Source: Maricaulis sp. (lineage in GTDB: Bacteria > Pseudomonadota > Alphaproteobacteria > Caulobacterales > Maricaulaceae). Taken from it: a DNA stretch of 64,000 nt. Of the stretch, positions 34,133 to 43,273 are shown piece by piece (position 1 is the first letter of the stretch; each line of letters opens with the position of its first letter). The notes under the pieces are model-generated. The model searched no databases, had not been told where the DNA came from, and saw only the letters and a list, made by a program, of their open reading frames with translations. The stretch is taken from NCBI RefSeq assembly GCF_017643475.1, contig NZ_JAEPNI010000002.1:248001-312000 (forward strand), written 5' to 3'. Made by a program: the position numbers and the translations under genes.

Positions 34133-35068
34133 CTACGGCGCGCTGTACAGACCCGAGACAAAGGCAGCAGCAGCCCGGCCAAGCGCGGGGCAGTCGTATC
34201 CCCCCTCCAGCACGGAAACAAGCCGGGAATGCGCAAATTCATCCGCGCTCGCGCGTATTTTTCCGGCCACCCAGCCGTAATCGGCATCGGTCAGGTTCAA
34301 CCCACCCAGCGGATCCGCCTCGTGCGCGTCAAATCCGGCCGAGACCAGAATGACCTCCGGACGAAACCTCGCGAGTACCGGCAGGACCTCTGCCTCGAAG
34401 CGCTGACGCCAAAGAGCGGAGCTGGAATTGTCGGCGAAGGTGAGGTTGAGAACATTGCCATTGAGCCCCGTCTCCCCTTCCCGGCCTGTGCCGGGATAAA
34501 GTGGCGCCTGGTGCAGGGAACTGAAGAAGACACGCTCATCGCGCTCGGCCAGGCACTGGCTGCCATTGCCGTGATGCACATCGATATCAATGATCGCCAC
34601 CCGGCCGAGCCCGTAGGCTTCCAGCGCGTGAAGGGCTGCAATGGCAACGGAATTGAACAGGCAAAAACCCATCACCCGGTCCGGTTCAGCGTGATGCCCC
34701 GGTGGGCGGGCGAGACAAAAGGCCTGTCGCGGCCCCCCGGCCATCACACGATCCACGGCCTCCAGCGCCGCGCCTGCCGCATGCAATCCGGCCGCAGCCG
34801 AGGATTGCTGCACATGGGTGTCCCAGTCCAGCCCATGCCAGCCACCTTCTTCGGCGGCAGCACAGGCCGACAGCACACGCTCCACATGCCCAGGCGTGTG
34901 AAACCGCTCCAGCTCGTCACGGGTCGCAGAACGGCTTTCGATCCACTCACCGCCAGAAAGCTGCTGAAGCGCGCGCCTGACCGCCGCATAACGTCCGGGA
35001 TGTTCCGGATTGTCCGGCGGCACTGCGTGTCCGGCGCTGGCCGGACTGTCGACGATCAGGACGCTCAT
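34133..35068 (-). CDS. Histone-deacetylase family protein (AcuC/HDAC-like)
   Basis: 311-residue arginase/deacetylase fold protein. The catalytic elements are present: RPPGHHAEPDRVMGFCLFN (the paired histidines), IDIDVHHGNG (zinc Asp and His) and SAGFDAHEADPLGGL (zinc Asp). Bacterial members act on acetyl-lysine, acetylpolyamines or similar amides. Association with xseB-ispA-dxs is conserved in alphaproteobacteria, but its reason is unknown. The upstream SDR gene ends four bases before the start. Confidence 0.9.
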   Translation of the reverse strand: MSVLIVDSPASAGHAVPPDNPEHPGRYAAVRRALQQLSGGEWIESRSATRDELERFHTPGHVERVLSACAAAEEGGWHGLDWDTHVQQSSAAAGLHAAGAALEAVDRVMAGGPRQAFCLARPPGHHAEPDRVMGFCLFNSVAIAALHALEAYGLGRVAIIDIDVHHGNGSQCLAERDERVFFSSLHQAPLYPGTGREGETGLNGNVLNLTFADNSSSALWRQRFEAEVLPVLARFRPEVILVSAGFDAHEADPLGGLNLTDADYGWVAGKIRASADEFAHSRLVSVLEGGYDCPALGRAAAAFVSGLYSAP

Positions 35069-35072
35069 AGTG

Positions 35073-35954
35073 TCAGCCGGCCAGTCCCGACAGGTCCATG
35101 ATCTTCACGCCCGGCGGGGTCGGCGCCTCGTCCTCTTCCGGCACGAAGAAGTCCGGCAGCAGATCGGTGCCCGGCTCGACGGAATAATGGTCGAAATCGG
35201 TTACGCCCTCCGAATAGAGGAAGGTGTCGTCGATGAGGAAATTGCCGGTGAATTCCTTCGCCGGCTTGTTGAGCACGGCATAGGCTGTGTCGGCGAGAAT
35301 TTCCGGCTTGCGACAGGTCTTCATCGCCTCGTCATTGGCCAAGACGTTGGAAATCGCGGCCGTGGCAACCGCTGTGCGCGGCCAGATGGCATTGGCGCCG
35401 ATACGCCCCTTGAATTCTGCTCCCCAGCCCAGCACGCACAGGCTCATCTGGTATTTGGCGCTGGTATAGGCCACGTGCGGACCGAACCAGAGCGGGCGCA
35501 TGTCCAGGGGCGGCGAGAGTACAAGAATGTGCGGGTTTTCCGCCTTTTCCAGATGCGGCAGGCATTTCTGGGTCACCAGGAAGGTGCCACGTCCGTTGAC
35601 GCCGTGCATCAGGTCATACCGCTTCATCGGAACATCGGCCGTGCCGCGCGGATAGATGGCCGAGGCATTGTTGACCACGGCATCAATGCCGCCGAAACGC
35701 TCGACCGCCTGGGCGACCGCAGTTTCGACATTGGCTTCATCGCGGATATCGCACTGCACCGCCAGGGCCTGGCCGCCGGCGGCTTCCACTGCTTCTGCCG
35801 CTGTGTGGATGGTGCCGCCCAGTCGCGAATCCTCGGTCACGGATTTGGCTGCGATAACGATATTGGCGCCGTCACGTGCACAGCGCTCGGCAATCGCCAG
35901 GCCAATGCCACGGCTGGCACCGGTGATGAAGATGGTCTTGTTTTTGAGGCTCAT
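35073..35954 (-). CDS. Short-chain dehydrogenase (HSDL2-like)
   Basis: 293 residues: Rossmann motif GASRGIG near the N-terminus, NNAS in the middle, and a catalytic Tyr-x-x-x-Lys in AYTSAKYQM. The block DIRDEANVETAVAQAVERFGG and the TAVATAAISN segment match hydroxysteroid dehydrogenase-like protein 2 (HSDL2), a peroxisomal/mitochondrial SDR in animals with bacterial relatives. It uses NAD(P) on an unknown alcohol or keto substrate. It lies between lepB and the deacetylase-like gene in the long operon. Confidence 0.87.
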   Translation of the reverse strand: MSLKNKTIFITGASRGIGLAIAERCARDGANIVIAAKSVTEDSRLGGTIHTAAEAVEAAGGQALAVQCDIRDEANVETAVAQAVERFGGIDAVVNNASAIYPRGTADVPMKRYDLMHGVNGRGTFLVTQKCLPHLEKAENPHILVLSPPLDMRPLWFGPHVAYTSAKYQMSLCVLGWGAEFKGRIGANAIWPRTAVATAAISNVLANDEAMKTCRKPEILADTAYAVLNKPAKEFTGNFLIDDTFLYSEGVTDFDHYSVEPGTDLLPDFFVPEEDEAPTPPGVKIMDLSGLAG

Positions 35955-35998
35955 TCTGGTCTCCCGCCCTTTATCGAGTACAGGAAACTAGAGCGGGA

Positions 35999-36778
35999 TC
36001 AGAGCGGACGCCAGACCCGGCCTGTCGGACAGTGTAGTTCCGGCTCGTTATCGCAGCGCTCGAAGGTGAACGGCACCGTCTCCGCCCGGCCGATGATATT
36101 GACCATCGGTACGAAGCCCGGTCCGCCCGCGGCACGACTGTCGATGGAATTGTCGCGGTTATCGCCCATCAGGAAGACATGCCCGACCGGAACCGAGATC
36201 GGGCCGAAATCATCCAGCGGATGACGGTCGGTACGCTCATAGATCCAGTGTGTAGACGCCCCGGGCAGCTCTTCCTCGAACGCCATCACATCAACGACAG
36301 CTGGAAAACCATTGTGCTGGCGATAACGGCGCGTTTCTGTTTCTGCGCGCGAGACCAGGTCACCATTGATGATCAGGCGGCCATTGCGCACCTCGATACT
36401 GTCGCCCGGAACACCGACCACGCGCTTGATCAGCACCAGGTCCTCACGCGGGGACTGCAGCACGATGACATCGCCACGCTCGGGTTCGGCCCAGCCGATC
36501 CGGCCGTCCCAGCTGTCCGGCAACCAGTGCCCCAGCCCCAGCGGCAGGGAGTGGCGCGAATAACCATAGGCCCATTTGGACACGATGATACGGTCGCCGA
36601 CTTCCAGCGTCGGCTGCATGCTTTCGCTGGGGATGTAATAGGTCGCAAAGGCGATCGAGGACCAGGCAAACCAGATTGCCACGACGCCGGAGAAGAAGCG
36701 TACGGCCTCGACACCTTCTCTCAAGCCGGCCCGCACCCAGCGGGGCAATCGACGCAGCAGGCGATACGTGCGCGACAT
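35999..36778 (-). CDS. lepB: Signal peptidase I (second copy)
   Basis: 259 residues: one N-terminal membrane helix (about 28-47), then the S26 domain with catalytic Ser53 in PSESMQPTLEVGD, the lysine in VLIKRVVGVPGD, and box E GDNRDNSIDSR. It removes signal peptides of secreted proteins on the outer face of the inner membrane. It follows another lepB (36782-37552) by three bases; the two are about equally long and share the SKWAYGYSRHSLPLG block and a C-terminal CPTGRVWR motif, so they are a tandem duplication. Confidence 0.95.
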   Translation of the reverse strand: MSRTYRLLRRLPRWVRAGLREGVEAVRFFSGVVAIWFAWSSIAFATYYIPSESMQPTLEVGDRIIVSKWAYGYSRHSLPLGLGHWLPDSWDGRIGWAEPERGDVIVLQSPREDLVLIKRVVGVPGDSIEVRNGRLIINGDLVSRAETETRRYRQHNGFPAVVDVMAFEEELPGASTHWIYERTDRHPLDDFGPISVPVGHVFLMGDNRDNSIDSRAAGGPGFVPMVNIIGRAETVPFTFERCDNEPELHCPTGRVWRPL

Positions 36779-36781
36779 GAC

Positions 36782-37552
36782 CTAGAGGCCTCTCCAGACA
36801 CGGCCCGTCGGGCAATAAAGTTCAGCTTCACGGCGACAATTGGCCATGGTGAACATCACCGTCTCGGCGCGGCCGACAACATTGGCCAGCGGGACCAGGC
36901 CCGGCCCGCTTGGCGCGCGGCTGTCATTGGAGGCGTCACGATTATCGCCCATCACGAAAACCGTGCCGGGCAGAACGGTCACAGGACCATAATCGTCCAG
37001 TGCGAAATCATCCGTGCGCTCATAGATTTCGTGTTCGCGATCACCGGGCAGGACCTCGGTATAGAGGGTCGCAGTACGCAGGACAGGCGAACGGCCTTCG
37101 CGATAGGTGCGCACCTCTTCCAGCACGCGCGGAGCAGCCTCGCCATTCAGGTAGAGGCGGCCATCACGCATCTCGATCGTATCGCCGGCAACGCCAATAA
37201 CACGCTTGATCAGATTACGCGGACGACCATCGGCCTGGCGTTCGTCGCGGAATACCACCACATCGCCGCGCTGCGGATCCGCCCAGGCAATGCGTCCATT
37301 CCAACTACTGGGCAACAGATAGCCAATGCCCAGCGGCAGGGAGTGGCGCGAATAACCATAGGCCCATTTGGAGACAAGAACGCGATCACCGACTTCCAGC
37401 GTCGGCTGCATGGAGCCGGACGGGATGTGAAATGCGGCAAAGATGAAGGTCACAAGGACCAGCCAGACGGCGATCACTCCGCCGAGAAATCTAACGATTT
37501 CGAGCACTTCGCCAGCGGCCCGGTCCATCAATCGCTGCACTAGAGGATTCAT
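36782..37552 (-). CDS. lepB: Signal peptidase I (first copy)
   Basis: 256 residues with a membrane helix (about 22-42), catalytic Ser47 in PSGSMQPTLEVGD, the lysine in NLIKRVIGVAGD and box E GDNRDASNDSR. Both catalytic residues are intact here and in the neighbour. Its start overlaps the ybjQ-like stop by four bases. Cysteines near the C-terminus (MANCRRE and LYCPTG) are shared with the second copy and may form a disulfide in the periplasm. Confidence 0.95.
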   Translation of the reverse strand: MNPLVQRLMDRAAGEVLEIVRFLGGVIAVWLVLVTFIFAAFHIPSGSMQPTLEVGDRVLVSKWAYGYSRHSLPLGIGYLLPSSWNGRIAWADPQRGDVVVFRDERQADGRPRNLIKRVIGVAGDTIEMRDGRLYLNGEAAPRVLEEVRTYREGRSPVLRTATLYTEVLPGDREHEIYERTDDFALDDYGPVTVLPGTVFVMGDNRDASNDSRAPSGPGLVPLANVVGRAETVMFTMANCRREAELYCPTGRVWRGL

Positions 37553-37863
37553 TTGAGTTTTACCGCCGTTCCGTACGCGAGAATTTCTGCTGATCCATCC
37601 ATAACAGTCGCCGTCGACAGGCGGAAAGTGATAACCGCATCCGCGCCCAGCTCCTCGGCGTGGCGGACCATGCGGTCCATGGCCTGTTCACGGCTCTCGG
37701 CCAGGAGTTTGGTGTATTCCGGCACCTCGCCGCCGACCAGATTGCGCAAACCTGCAATAAAGTCGCGACCGAAGAAACGCGCCCGCACAACATTGCCGCG
37801 CGCCAGTCCGATGACGCTGTCGATTTCGTGTCCCGGGACGTTGTCAGACATAGTGACGATCAT
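37549..37863 (-). CDS. YbjQ/UPF0145 family protein
   Basis: 104 residues. Family features are the GLARGNVVRARFFGRDFIAGLRN block, the helix REQAMDRMVRHAEELGADAV and the strand pair AEILAYGTAVKL. Members are small pentameric-looking proteins once annotated as heavy-metal binding; their role is not established. It overlaps both the upstream small membrane protein gene and lepB by four bases, so it is translationally coupled. Confidence 0.88.
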   Translation of the reverse strand: MIVTMSDNVPGHEIDSVIGLARGNVVRARFFGRDFIAGLRNLVGGEVPEYTKLLAESREQAMDRMVRHAEELGADAVITFRLSTATVMDGSAEILAYGTAVKLK

Positions 37864-38090
37864 GGCGCACTCTCCTCGTTACTCTCTTGCTCGTACAGCC
37901 GCTCGGCTGCGAGATATTGTTCTGCCAGAGAGATCGCGATCAGGGCCGGACAGATCAGAACCACCAGCGCCCAGGGCCAGCCAACTCTGATACCGAACAG
38001 AAGATGCAGCAGGATCAGGATGAGCAAGCCAGCGAGGCCCGTCACAAACTGCAGCAAATTCCGGTTCGTCTTGATCCAGTCCAGGCGCAC
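37860..38090 (-). CDS. Small two-helix membrane protein
   Basis: 76 residues from a GTG at 38090 with AGGGAG upstream. Two hydrophobic helices (about 14-32 and 37-55) are followed by an acidic tail. It is the first gene of the operon that runs through ybjQ, lepB, lepB and on to dxs; its stop overlaps the ybjQ-like start by four bases. No family recognised. Confidence 0.7.
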   Translation of the reverse strand: MRLDWIKTNRNLLQFVTGLAGLLILILLHLLFGIRVGWPWALVVLICPALIAISLAEQYLAAERLYEQESNEESAP

Positions 38091-38288
38091 GCGCCGATCT
38101 CCCTATGGCCCATAAGGGCTCCCCGACGACATGGGTAAATCGAAACCCGGCGACAAGAAACCCCTTCGGCATCAACACGCCCAGATTTTGCCGCAGCGTG
38201 GCGGCAGTGTCGCGGGGGACAGTCACAACCCTGTTCCCCCTGCCCTTCCACGTGGGACCGGATACATTCAGGCTAAAGGAGCCCCTCG

Positions 38289-38672
38289 ATGAGCGACACG
38301 ATATACGAAGCCCCGTCCAACAAGGCCGCAGACCGCGACGACAAGCTGTTTGCCGGGCTGGGTTATGTGCTCATGCTGCTGGGCAATATCATCGGCGTCT
38401 CATCGATCATCGCCGTCATCATCGGCTATGCCCGCAGAGACCAGGCGCCAAACTGGCTGCACTCCCACTACGAATTCCAGATCCGCACCTTCTGGGCGGC
38501 GCTGGTCGGCCTGGTCCTCTCTACCGTGATGATCTTCACCTTTATCCTGATGCCCATCGGCTTTCTGGGATATGCCGCGATCTGGCTGTGGGTGCTGATC
38601 CGCAATGTCGTCGGCTTCATCCGCCTGCTGGACGGCCGCGGCGTCGGCAATGCCTCCACGATGTGGGTCTGA
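38289..38672 (+). CDS. DUF4870-like membrane protein
   Basis: 127 residues with three hydrophobic helices (about 23-48, 70-92 and 95-112) and a WLHSHYEFQIRTFW segment between, where a charged His/Tyr/Glu loop connects the first two. The layout matches small Tic20/DUF4870-like proteins. The start follows AAAGGAG. It ends one base before the stop of the converging acyl-CoA dehydrogenase gene. Confidence 0.75.
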   Translation: MSDTIYEAPSNKAADRDDKLFAGLGYVLMLLGNIIGVSSIIAVIIGYARRDQAPNWLHSHYEFQIRTFWAALVGLVLSTVMIFTFILMPIGFLGYAAIWLWVLIRNVVGFIRLLDGRGVGNASTMWV

Positions 38673-40433
38673 TCAGCCCGCCTCGAAACCCAGTTCCGAA
38701 ATCATGTCATAGCCAATCGTGATATCGTCGACGCGTGACGGCGACAGCGCCAGCACGGCCTCGGCATAGAAATTGGCCAGGGCGATGCGTTCGGCAGCGA
38801 ATTTCGGGTCACCGATATTCTCTTTCTGGCGACGACGTACGGCGACAGCGCCCACACACAGCATCCAGCCACCGATCACCTCACCCGCCAGGGTCAGGAA
38901 CGGCGTTGCACCGGACAGGCGGTCGGCCGGATCGGACGAATTGAGCCAGGCGGCCGCTTCCTTGAGCGCGTCCAGACCATCTTCCAGACGCTCGGCCAGC
39001 GGCGGCAGATCGGGGTGGGACGAAGTGGAACAGGACTCGATGGTCTGTTCGATATCGGCGTAGAGCTCCTCAAACGCCGCGCCGCCCGCCATCGAGAGCT
39101 TGCGTCCGGCCAGGTCGAGCGCCTGGATGGCATTGGTTCCCTCATAGATCGGAGCGATGCGCGCATCGCGCAGATGCTGGGCGGCACCGGTCTCCTCGAT
39201 AAAGCCCATACCACCGTGGATCTGGATACCCATGGAGGCAACCTCGACACCGATATCGGTCGACCAGGCCTTGGCGATCGGGGTCAGCAACTCCTCGCGG
39301 CGCTTGGCCGCGGCGCGCTCTTCCTCATCCTCGGCATGTTCAGCCAGGTCGGCCGCGACCGCCGTGGCGATGCAAATGGCGCGGGACGCCGCGATCTTGG
39401 CGCGCATCATGGCGAGCGTGCGCTGGATATCGGGATGTTCGATGATGGCGTGCGGCCCGGGACCATCGGCCTCGATGGCCTTGCCCTGCTTGCGATCCTT
39501 GGCATAGGCCAGCGCCTGTTGATAGGCGCGCTCGGCAATGCCCACGCCCTGGACACCGACATTGAGGCGCGCAGAATTCATCATCGTGAACATGCAGCGC
39601 ATGCCGGCATTCTCGCCACCGATCAGCCAGCCCTTGGCGCCGGCATATTCCATCGTACAGGTCGGCGAGCCGTGAATGCCCAGCTTGTGCTCCAGCCCGA
39701 TCGCGGTCGCGGCATTGCGCGTCCCGTCGTCCAGGAATTTCGGCACAATGAAGAGCGAGATGCCCTTGGTGCCTTCCGGCGATCCCGGCGTGCGGGCCAG
39801 CACCAGGTGAATGATATTGTCCGTGCAGTCGTGCTCACCCCAGGTGATGTAGATTTTCTGCCCGGAGATGGACCACGACCCGTCGGGATTGGGTTCGGCC
39901 TTAGTGCGCAGCGCACCGACATCCGATCCGGCCTGCGGCTCGGTCAGGTTCATCGTTGCAGTCCACTCGCCGGTCAGCAATTTGGGCAGGTACTGGTCGC
40001 GCTGCTCCTGCGTGCCGTGCGCCAGCAGCGCCTCGATCGCGCCATAAGTCAGCATCGGACCCAGGCCAAAGGCCATGTTGGCCGACTGGATCATTTCCAG
40101 CACGGCCACGCCCAGAGCGCGCGGCAGTCCCATGCCACCCACTTCAGCCGGGAATTGCAGCCCCTGCCAGCCGCCTTCGACAAACTGGGCATAAGCGTCC
40201 TTGAAACCTTCGGGGGTGGTGATCACGCCATCCTTGAGCGTACAGCCCTGCAAATCGCCCGTGCGATTGAGCGGAGCCAGCACGCCCCCCGCCAGTTTTG
40301 CGGCTTCTTCCAGGATCGCAAAGGTGAGATCCTCGGAAAACTCGGCAAACGCGCCACCGGATTTGACTGCGCCTACCGCAGCCACTTCCTCGAGCGTGAA
40401 ACGCAATTCATCGACGGGTGCCTGATATGTCAT
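38673..40433 (-). CDS. Acyl-CoA dehydrogenase
   Basis: 586-residue flavoenzyme of fatty-acid beta-oxidation. Signatures: MNLTEPQAGSDVGALRTKA and SGQKIYITWGEHD (FAD and substrate binding), GMGFIEETGAAQHLRDARIAPIYEGTNAIQ with the catalytic Glu in YEGTNAIQ (split here for reading). The extra C-terminal domain (about 470-586) is that of the roughly 600-residue FadE-like acyl-CoA dehydrogenases. ATG 40433 with GGAGG upstream is preferred to a TTG at 40445. Monocistronic as far as seen. Confidence 0.94.
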   Translation of the reverse strand: MTYQAPVDELRFTLEEVAAVGAVKSGGAFAEFSEDLTFAILEEAAKLAGGVLAPLNRTGDLQGCTLKDGVITTPEGFKDAYAQFVEGGWQGLQFPAEVGGMGLPRALGVAVLEMIQSANMAFGLGPMLTYGAIEALLAHGTQEQRDQYLPKLLTGEWTATMNLTEPQAGSDVGALRTKAEPNPDGSWSISGQKIYITWGEHDCTDNIIHLVLARTPGSPEGTKGISLFIVPKFLDDGTRNAATAIGLEHKLGIHGSPTCTMEYAGAKGWLIGGENAGMRCMFTMMNSARLNVGVQGVGIAERAYQQALAYAKDRKQGKAIEADGPGPHAIIEHPDIQRTLAMMRAKIAASRAICIATAVAADLAEHAEDEEERAAAKRREELLTPIAKAWSTDIGVEVASMGIQIHGGMGFIEETGAAQHLRDARIAPIYEGTNAIQALDLAGRKLSMAGGAAFEELYADIEQTIESCSTSSHPDLPPLAERLEDGLDALKEAAAWLNSSDPADRLSGATPFLTLAGEVIGGWMLCVGAVAVRRRQKENIGDPKFAAERIALANFYAEAVLALSPSRVDDITIGYDMISELGFEAG

Positions 40434-40560
40434 GAAGTCCTCCAACCAGCGCCCCGAACATAACGCGCAAAACGAAACTTGCGAGACTGGAAAAGGTGAT
40501 TTTCTCAGCTTTCACGGCAAGAGCGGTTACATTCTGCAGGTGTGAGAATAGATTGGGGCC

Positions 40561-41169
40561 ATGCGTATACGTCATCTGATACCTTTTGCCGCGCTGGTTC
40601 TCAGCGCCTGCATTACCCCCGTCACCGCGCCTGCGCGCCTGCCAACAGGCAGCTGGGAACTCGACCCCAGCCATACCAGTGTCGCCTGGCGGGTCCGGCA
40701 TACGGGCATTTCCTGGTATGTCGGCCGCTTTGACACGATGGATGCCAGCCTGGACTTCGACCCAGCCTCGCCGGAAACAGCCCGACTGGTCGCCACGGTC
40801 GATGCTGCCAGCATTTCCACCGGCGACACCGAATTTGACCTGGACCTCGCCAATGGCTGGCTCAATGCCGGGTCCAGCCCACAGATCCGCTTTGAAAGCA
40901 CACAGATCGAGGTCATCTCACAAGCGAGCGGACGCGCGACCGGCACGCTTTTTCTCAACGGGCGCGAGATCGACACCGTGATGGAGATCGACTTCCATGG
41001 CGGTGTATTAAATCCATTCGAACAGCGACGCGCCCTGGGCTTTTCCGGGCGAATGCAGATTGACCGCACGGCCTTTGGCATTGGCAATTTGCCACAATCC
41101 ATTGTCGGCGCTGATGTGTTTATTGAGATCGAAGCCGAGTTTCTAAGGACAGGAGCACTCGATGACTGA
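40561..41169 (+). CDS. YceI-family lipoprotein
   Basis: 202 residues with a lipoprotein signal (lipobox LSAC, about residue 17) and a YceI/lipocalin-like beta-barrel that in homologues binds polyisoprenoids. Visible family blocks are WELDPSHTSVAWRVRH, GSSPQIRFESTQIE and FSGRMQIDRTAFGIGN. Its stop overlaps the following cytochrome b561 gene by eight bases. A second YceI gene lies after the cytochrome. The membrane-anchored form may hand isoprenoid quinone or a similar lipid to the cytochrome (inference). Confidence 0.9.
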   Translation: MRIRHLIPFAALVLSACITPVTAPARLPTGSWELDPSHTSVAWRVRHTGISWYVGRFDTMDASLDFDPASPETARLVATVDAASISTGDTEFDLDLANGWLNAGSSPQIRFESTQIEVISQASGRATGTLFLNGREIDTVMEIDFHGGVLNPFEQRRALGFSGRMQIDRTAFGIGNLPQSIVGADVFIEIEAEFLRTGALDD

Positions 41170-41737
41170 GGCCCGTTATTCCACTGTTGCGATTATTCTG
41201 CACTGGCTGCTCGCCATCCTGCTGGTCGGCATGGTGTTTTTCGGCTGGTACATGGATGGCCTGCTGGAAGACGCCCAGGCCGGGGGCGGCACCACGCTCA
41301 CCGAAGTCCAGGCCGCCTACAACATGCACAAGACCACCGGCATCATCGTGTTGATGCTAAGCCTGATCCGGCTGGGCTGGCGGTTCACACATCCGGTCCC
41401 GGCCCTGCCCGAGGGCATGAAACCCTGGGAGAAAACGGTCGCCCACGGCACGCACATGGCTTTCTATGCGATCATGATCGGCATGCCGGTTGGCGGCTGG
41501 ATGGCCTCTTCCGCTTCGCCGTTCCCGTCCTATCTCTTCAATAATCCGGACCTGACCCTGCCGCGTCTGCCGGTCCCGCAGACCGAGGCCTTTGCCGACA
41601 CGATGGGCTCGGCCCACGGTGCTGGTGGATGGGTGATCCTCATCCTGGTCGGTCTGCACGCAGCGGCGGCGCTGAAACACCAGTTCCTCGACCGGGACAA
41701 TCTCCTCGCCCGCATGATCCCCTTACTCAAAGGATAG
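41162..41737 (+). CDS. Cytochrome b561
   Basis: 191-residue di-heme membrane protein with four helices. Heme-ligand histidines are seen in LHWLLA (helix 1), MHKTTGI (helix 2), HGTHMAFYA (helix 3) and LHAAAALKHQF (helix 4). It transfers electrons between quinol and an unknown partner. It overlaps the upstream yceI-like gene and is followed by another 7 bases on, the common yceI-cybB association of proteobacteria. Confidence 0.94.
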   Translation: MTEARYSTVAIILHWLLAILLVGMVFFGWYMDGLLEDAQAGGGTTLTEVQAAYNMHKTTGIIVLMLSLIRLGWRFTHPVPALPEGMKPWEKTVAHGTHMAFYAIMIGMPVGGWMASSASPFPSYLFNNPDLTLPRLPVPQTEAFADTMGSAHGAGGWVILILVGLHAAAALKHQFLDRDNLLARMIPLLKG

Positions 41738-41744
41738 CCCCACC

Positions 41745-42287
41745 ATGTTGCGTACCCTCCTCCCCGTCTCCATCGCTCTTCTCGCAGCACCGGCCGCAGC
41801 GCAGGAGTGGACACTCGACACAGATGCCAGCCGCGTCGGCTTTGTCACGCAGGCCTTTGGCGGGTCTGTCGAAGGTGAATTCACCGATTATGAGGCCGCG
41901 GTCACACTGGACCCGTCCGATCTGGAGAATGCCCGCATCGAAGCCCGTGTCGGCACGGCCAGCGGCTCGACCGGCAATGGCCAGATGGATGATTCCATGT
42001 TGAGCGAGGAAGGCCTCGCGCCTCAGAGCCATGAAGCAGCGCGTTTCGTGTCAGAGGATGTACGTGCGACCGACACCGGTTATGAAGCCCATGGCACGCT
42101 GAGTATTCGCGGCACTGACCAGGCCGTGGTCCTGCCCTTCTCTCTCACCATCGATGGCGGCCGTGCTGTCGCCGATGCCGAGCTTGAGATCGCGCGCTCC
42201 GATTACGGTGTCGGTGCCTCGGGATGGGGCGATACCGCCGCAAACGTCACAATCGTGCTGCATATCGAGGCAGATGCCGCGAACTAG
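41745..42287 (+). CDS. YceI-family periplasmic protein
   Basis: 180 residues with a cleavable signal peptide (AAPAAAQ, about residue 19), then a compact YceI barrel: WTLDTDASRVGFVTQAFGG, HEAARFVSEDVRA and VLPFSLTIDGG, ending in SDYGVGASGWGD. It is soluble, whereas the first YceI of this operon is lipid-anchored. It forms with that protein and cytochrome b561 a three-gene unit. Confidence 0.9.
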   Translation: MLRTLLPVSIALLAAPAAAQEWTLDTDASRVGFVTQAFGGSVEGEFTDYEAAVTLDPSDLENARIEARVGTASGSTGNGQMDDSMLSEEGLAPQSHEAARFVSEDVRATDTGYEAHGTLSIRGTDQAVVLPFSLTIDGGRAVADAELEIARSDYGVGASGWGDTAANVTIVLHIEADAAN

Positions 42288-42325
42288 GCTTGCGTTGCAG
42301 TGCAGCATGGCGCTAGCTGTGCGGC

Positions 42326-43273
42326 ATGAGTACCGAAATTATTCCCGCCAGCCATGACGAGGCCATCGAACGCGCTGCAGACCTCCTGCGCGGCGGCGGG
42401 CTTGTGGCCATGCCAACCGAGACGGTTTACGGCCTGGCCGCCAATGCCGCCGACGCGGATGCTGTTGCTCGTCTGTACGAGGCCAAGGGACGTCCGCGCT
42501 TTAACCCGCTGATTGCCCATGTCACCGATGCGGCCATGGCGGCGCGGCTGGCGCATGTACCGGAACTGGCGCGCGGCTTGATGCAGGCCTTCTGGCCCGG
42601 CCCGCTGACTTTGGTCCTGCCAAAAAAATCCACAGCGCCGATCTGTGATCTTGCCAATGCAGGTCTCGACAGCGTCGCCATTCGCGCTCCGGCCCATCCA
42701 GCGGCTCAGGCGCTGATCCGCGCGGTCGACCGGCCGCTGGTCGCACCCAGCGCCAACCCTTCCGGCTCCATCAGCCCGACAACAGCGCAGCACGTTTTTG
42801 AAGGCCTGGGGCACAAGATCGATCTTATCCTGGATGGCGGCGCCTGCCCGGTAGGTGTCGAGTCCACCGTGGTCATGGTCGAGGACGATACGGCCAATCT
42901 TTTGCGCCCCGGTGGTCTTGATCGCGGCGCCATCGAACCGCTGACCGGCCCCCTGGCCCGGATCGAGGACAGCGCCACACCGGCCAGTCCCGGCATGCTG
43001 AAAAGCCATTACGCGCCCGGCGCAAAGGTGCGCCTGAACGCGACCGAGGCGCGCAATGACGAGATCCTGCTGGGTTTCGGCGAGATTGCCGGCGATCTCA
43101 ACCTGTCCGAAACCGGTGATCTGGCGGAGGCGGCCACCGGCCTGTTCGCGGCGCTCAGACAACTCGACACCAGCGGCGCGGCGACAATTGCCGTCGCACC
43201 CATTCCCGCAACTGGCCTGGGCGAGGCCATCAATGACCGGCTGCAACGTGCTGCAGCCCCGAGAGACAGCTGA
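42326..43273 (+). CDS. tsaC: L-threonylcarbamoyladenylate synthase (Sua5 type)
   Basis: 315 residues, the long Sua5 form with a C-terminal domain. It makes threonylcarbamoyl-AMP for the t6A modification of ANN-decoding tRNAs. Features: MPTETVYGLAANA, YEAKGRPRFNPLIAHV, FWPGPLTLVLPK, the ARAPAHP-like IRAPAHP and the APSANPSG motif, then the Sua5 linker SPGMLKSHYAPGA. Its TGA overlaps the ATG of the next gene. Confidence 0.94.
   Translation: MSTEIIPASHDEAIERAADLLRGGGLVAMPTETVYGLAANAADADAVARLYEAKGRPRFNPLIAHVTDAAMAARLAHVPELARGLMQAFWPGPLTLVLPKKSTAPICDLANAGLDSVAIRAPAHPAAQALIRAVDRPLVAPSANPSGSISPTTAQHVFEGLGHKIDLILDGGACPVGVESTVVMVEDDTANLLRPGGLDRGAIEPLTGPLARIEDSATPASPGMLKSHYAPGAKVRLNATEARNDEILLGFGEIAGDLNLSETGDLAEAATGLFAALRQLDTSGAATIAVAPIPATGLGEAINDRLQRAAAPRDS

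Noticed and set aside
36179-37543. 454-codon plus-strand frame crossing both lepB genes
   Set aside because: It spans two independent genes with verified catalytic motifs and repeats itself only because the genes are paralogues.
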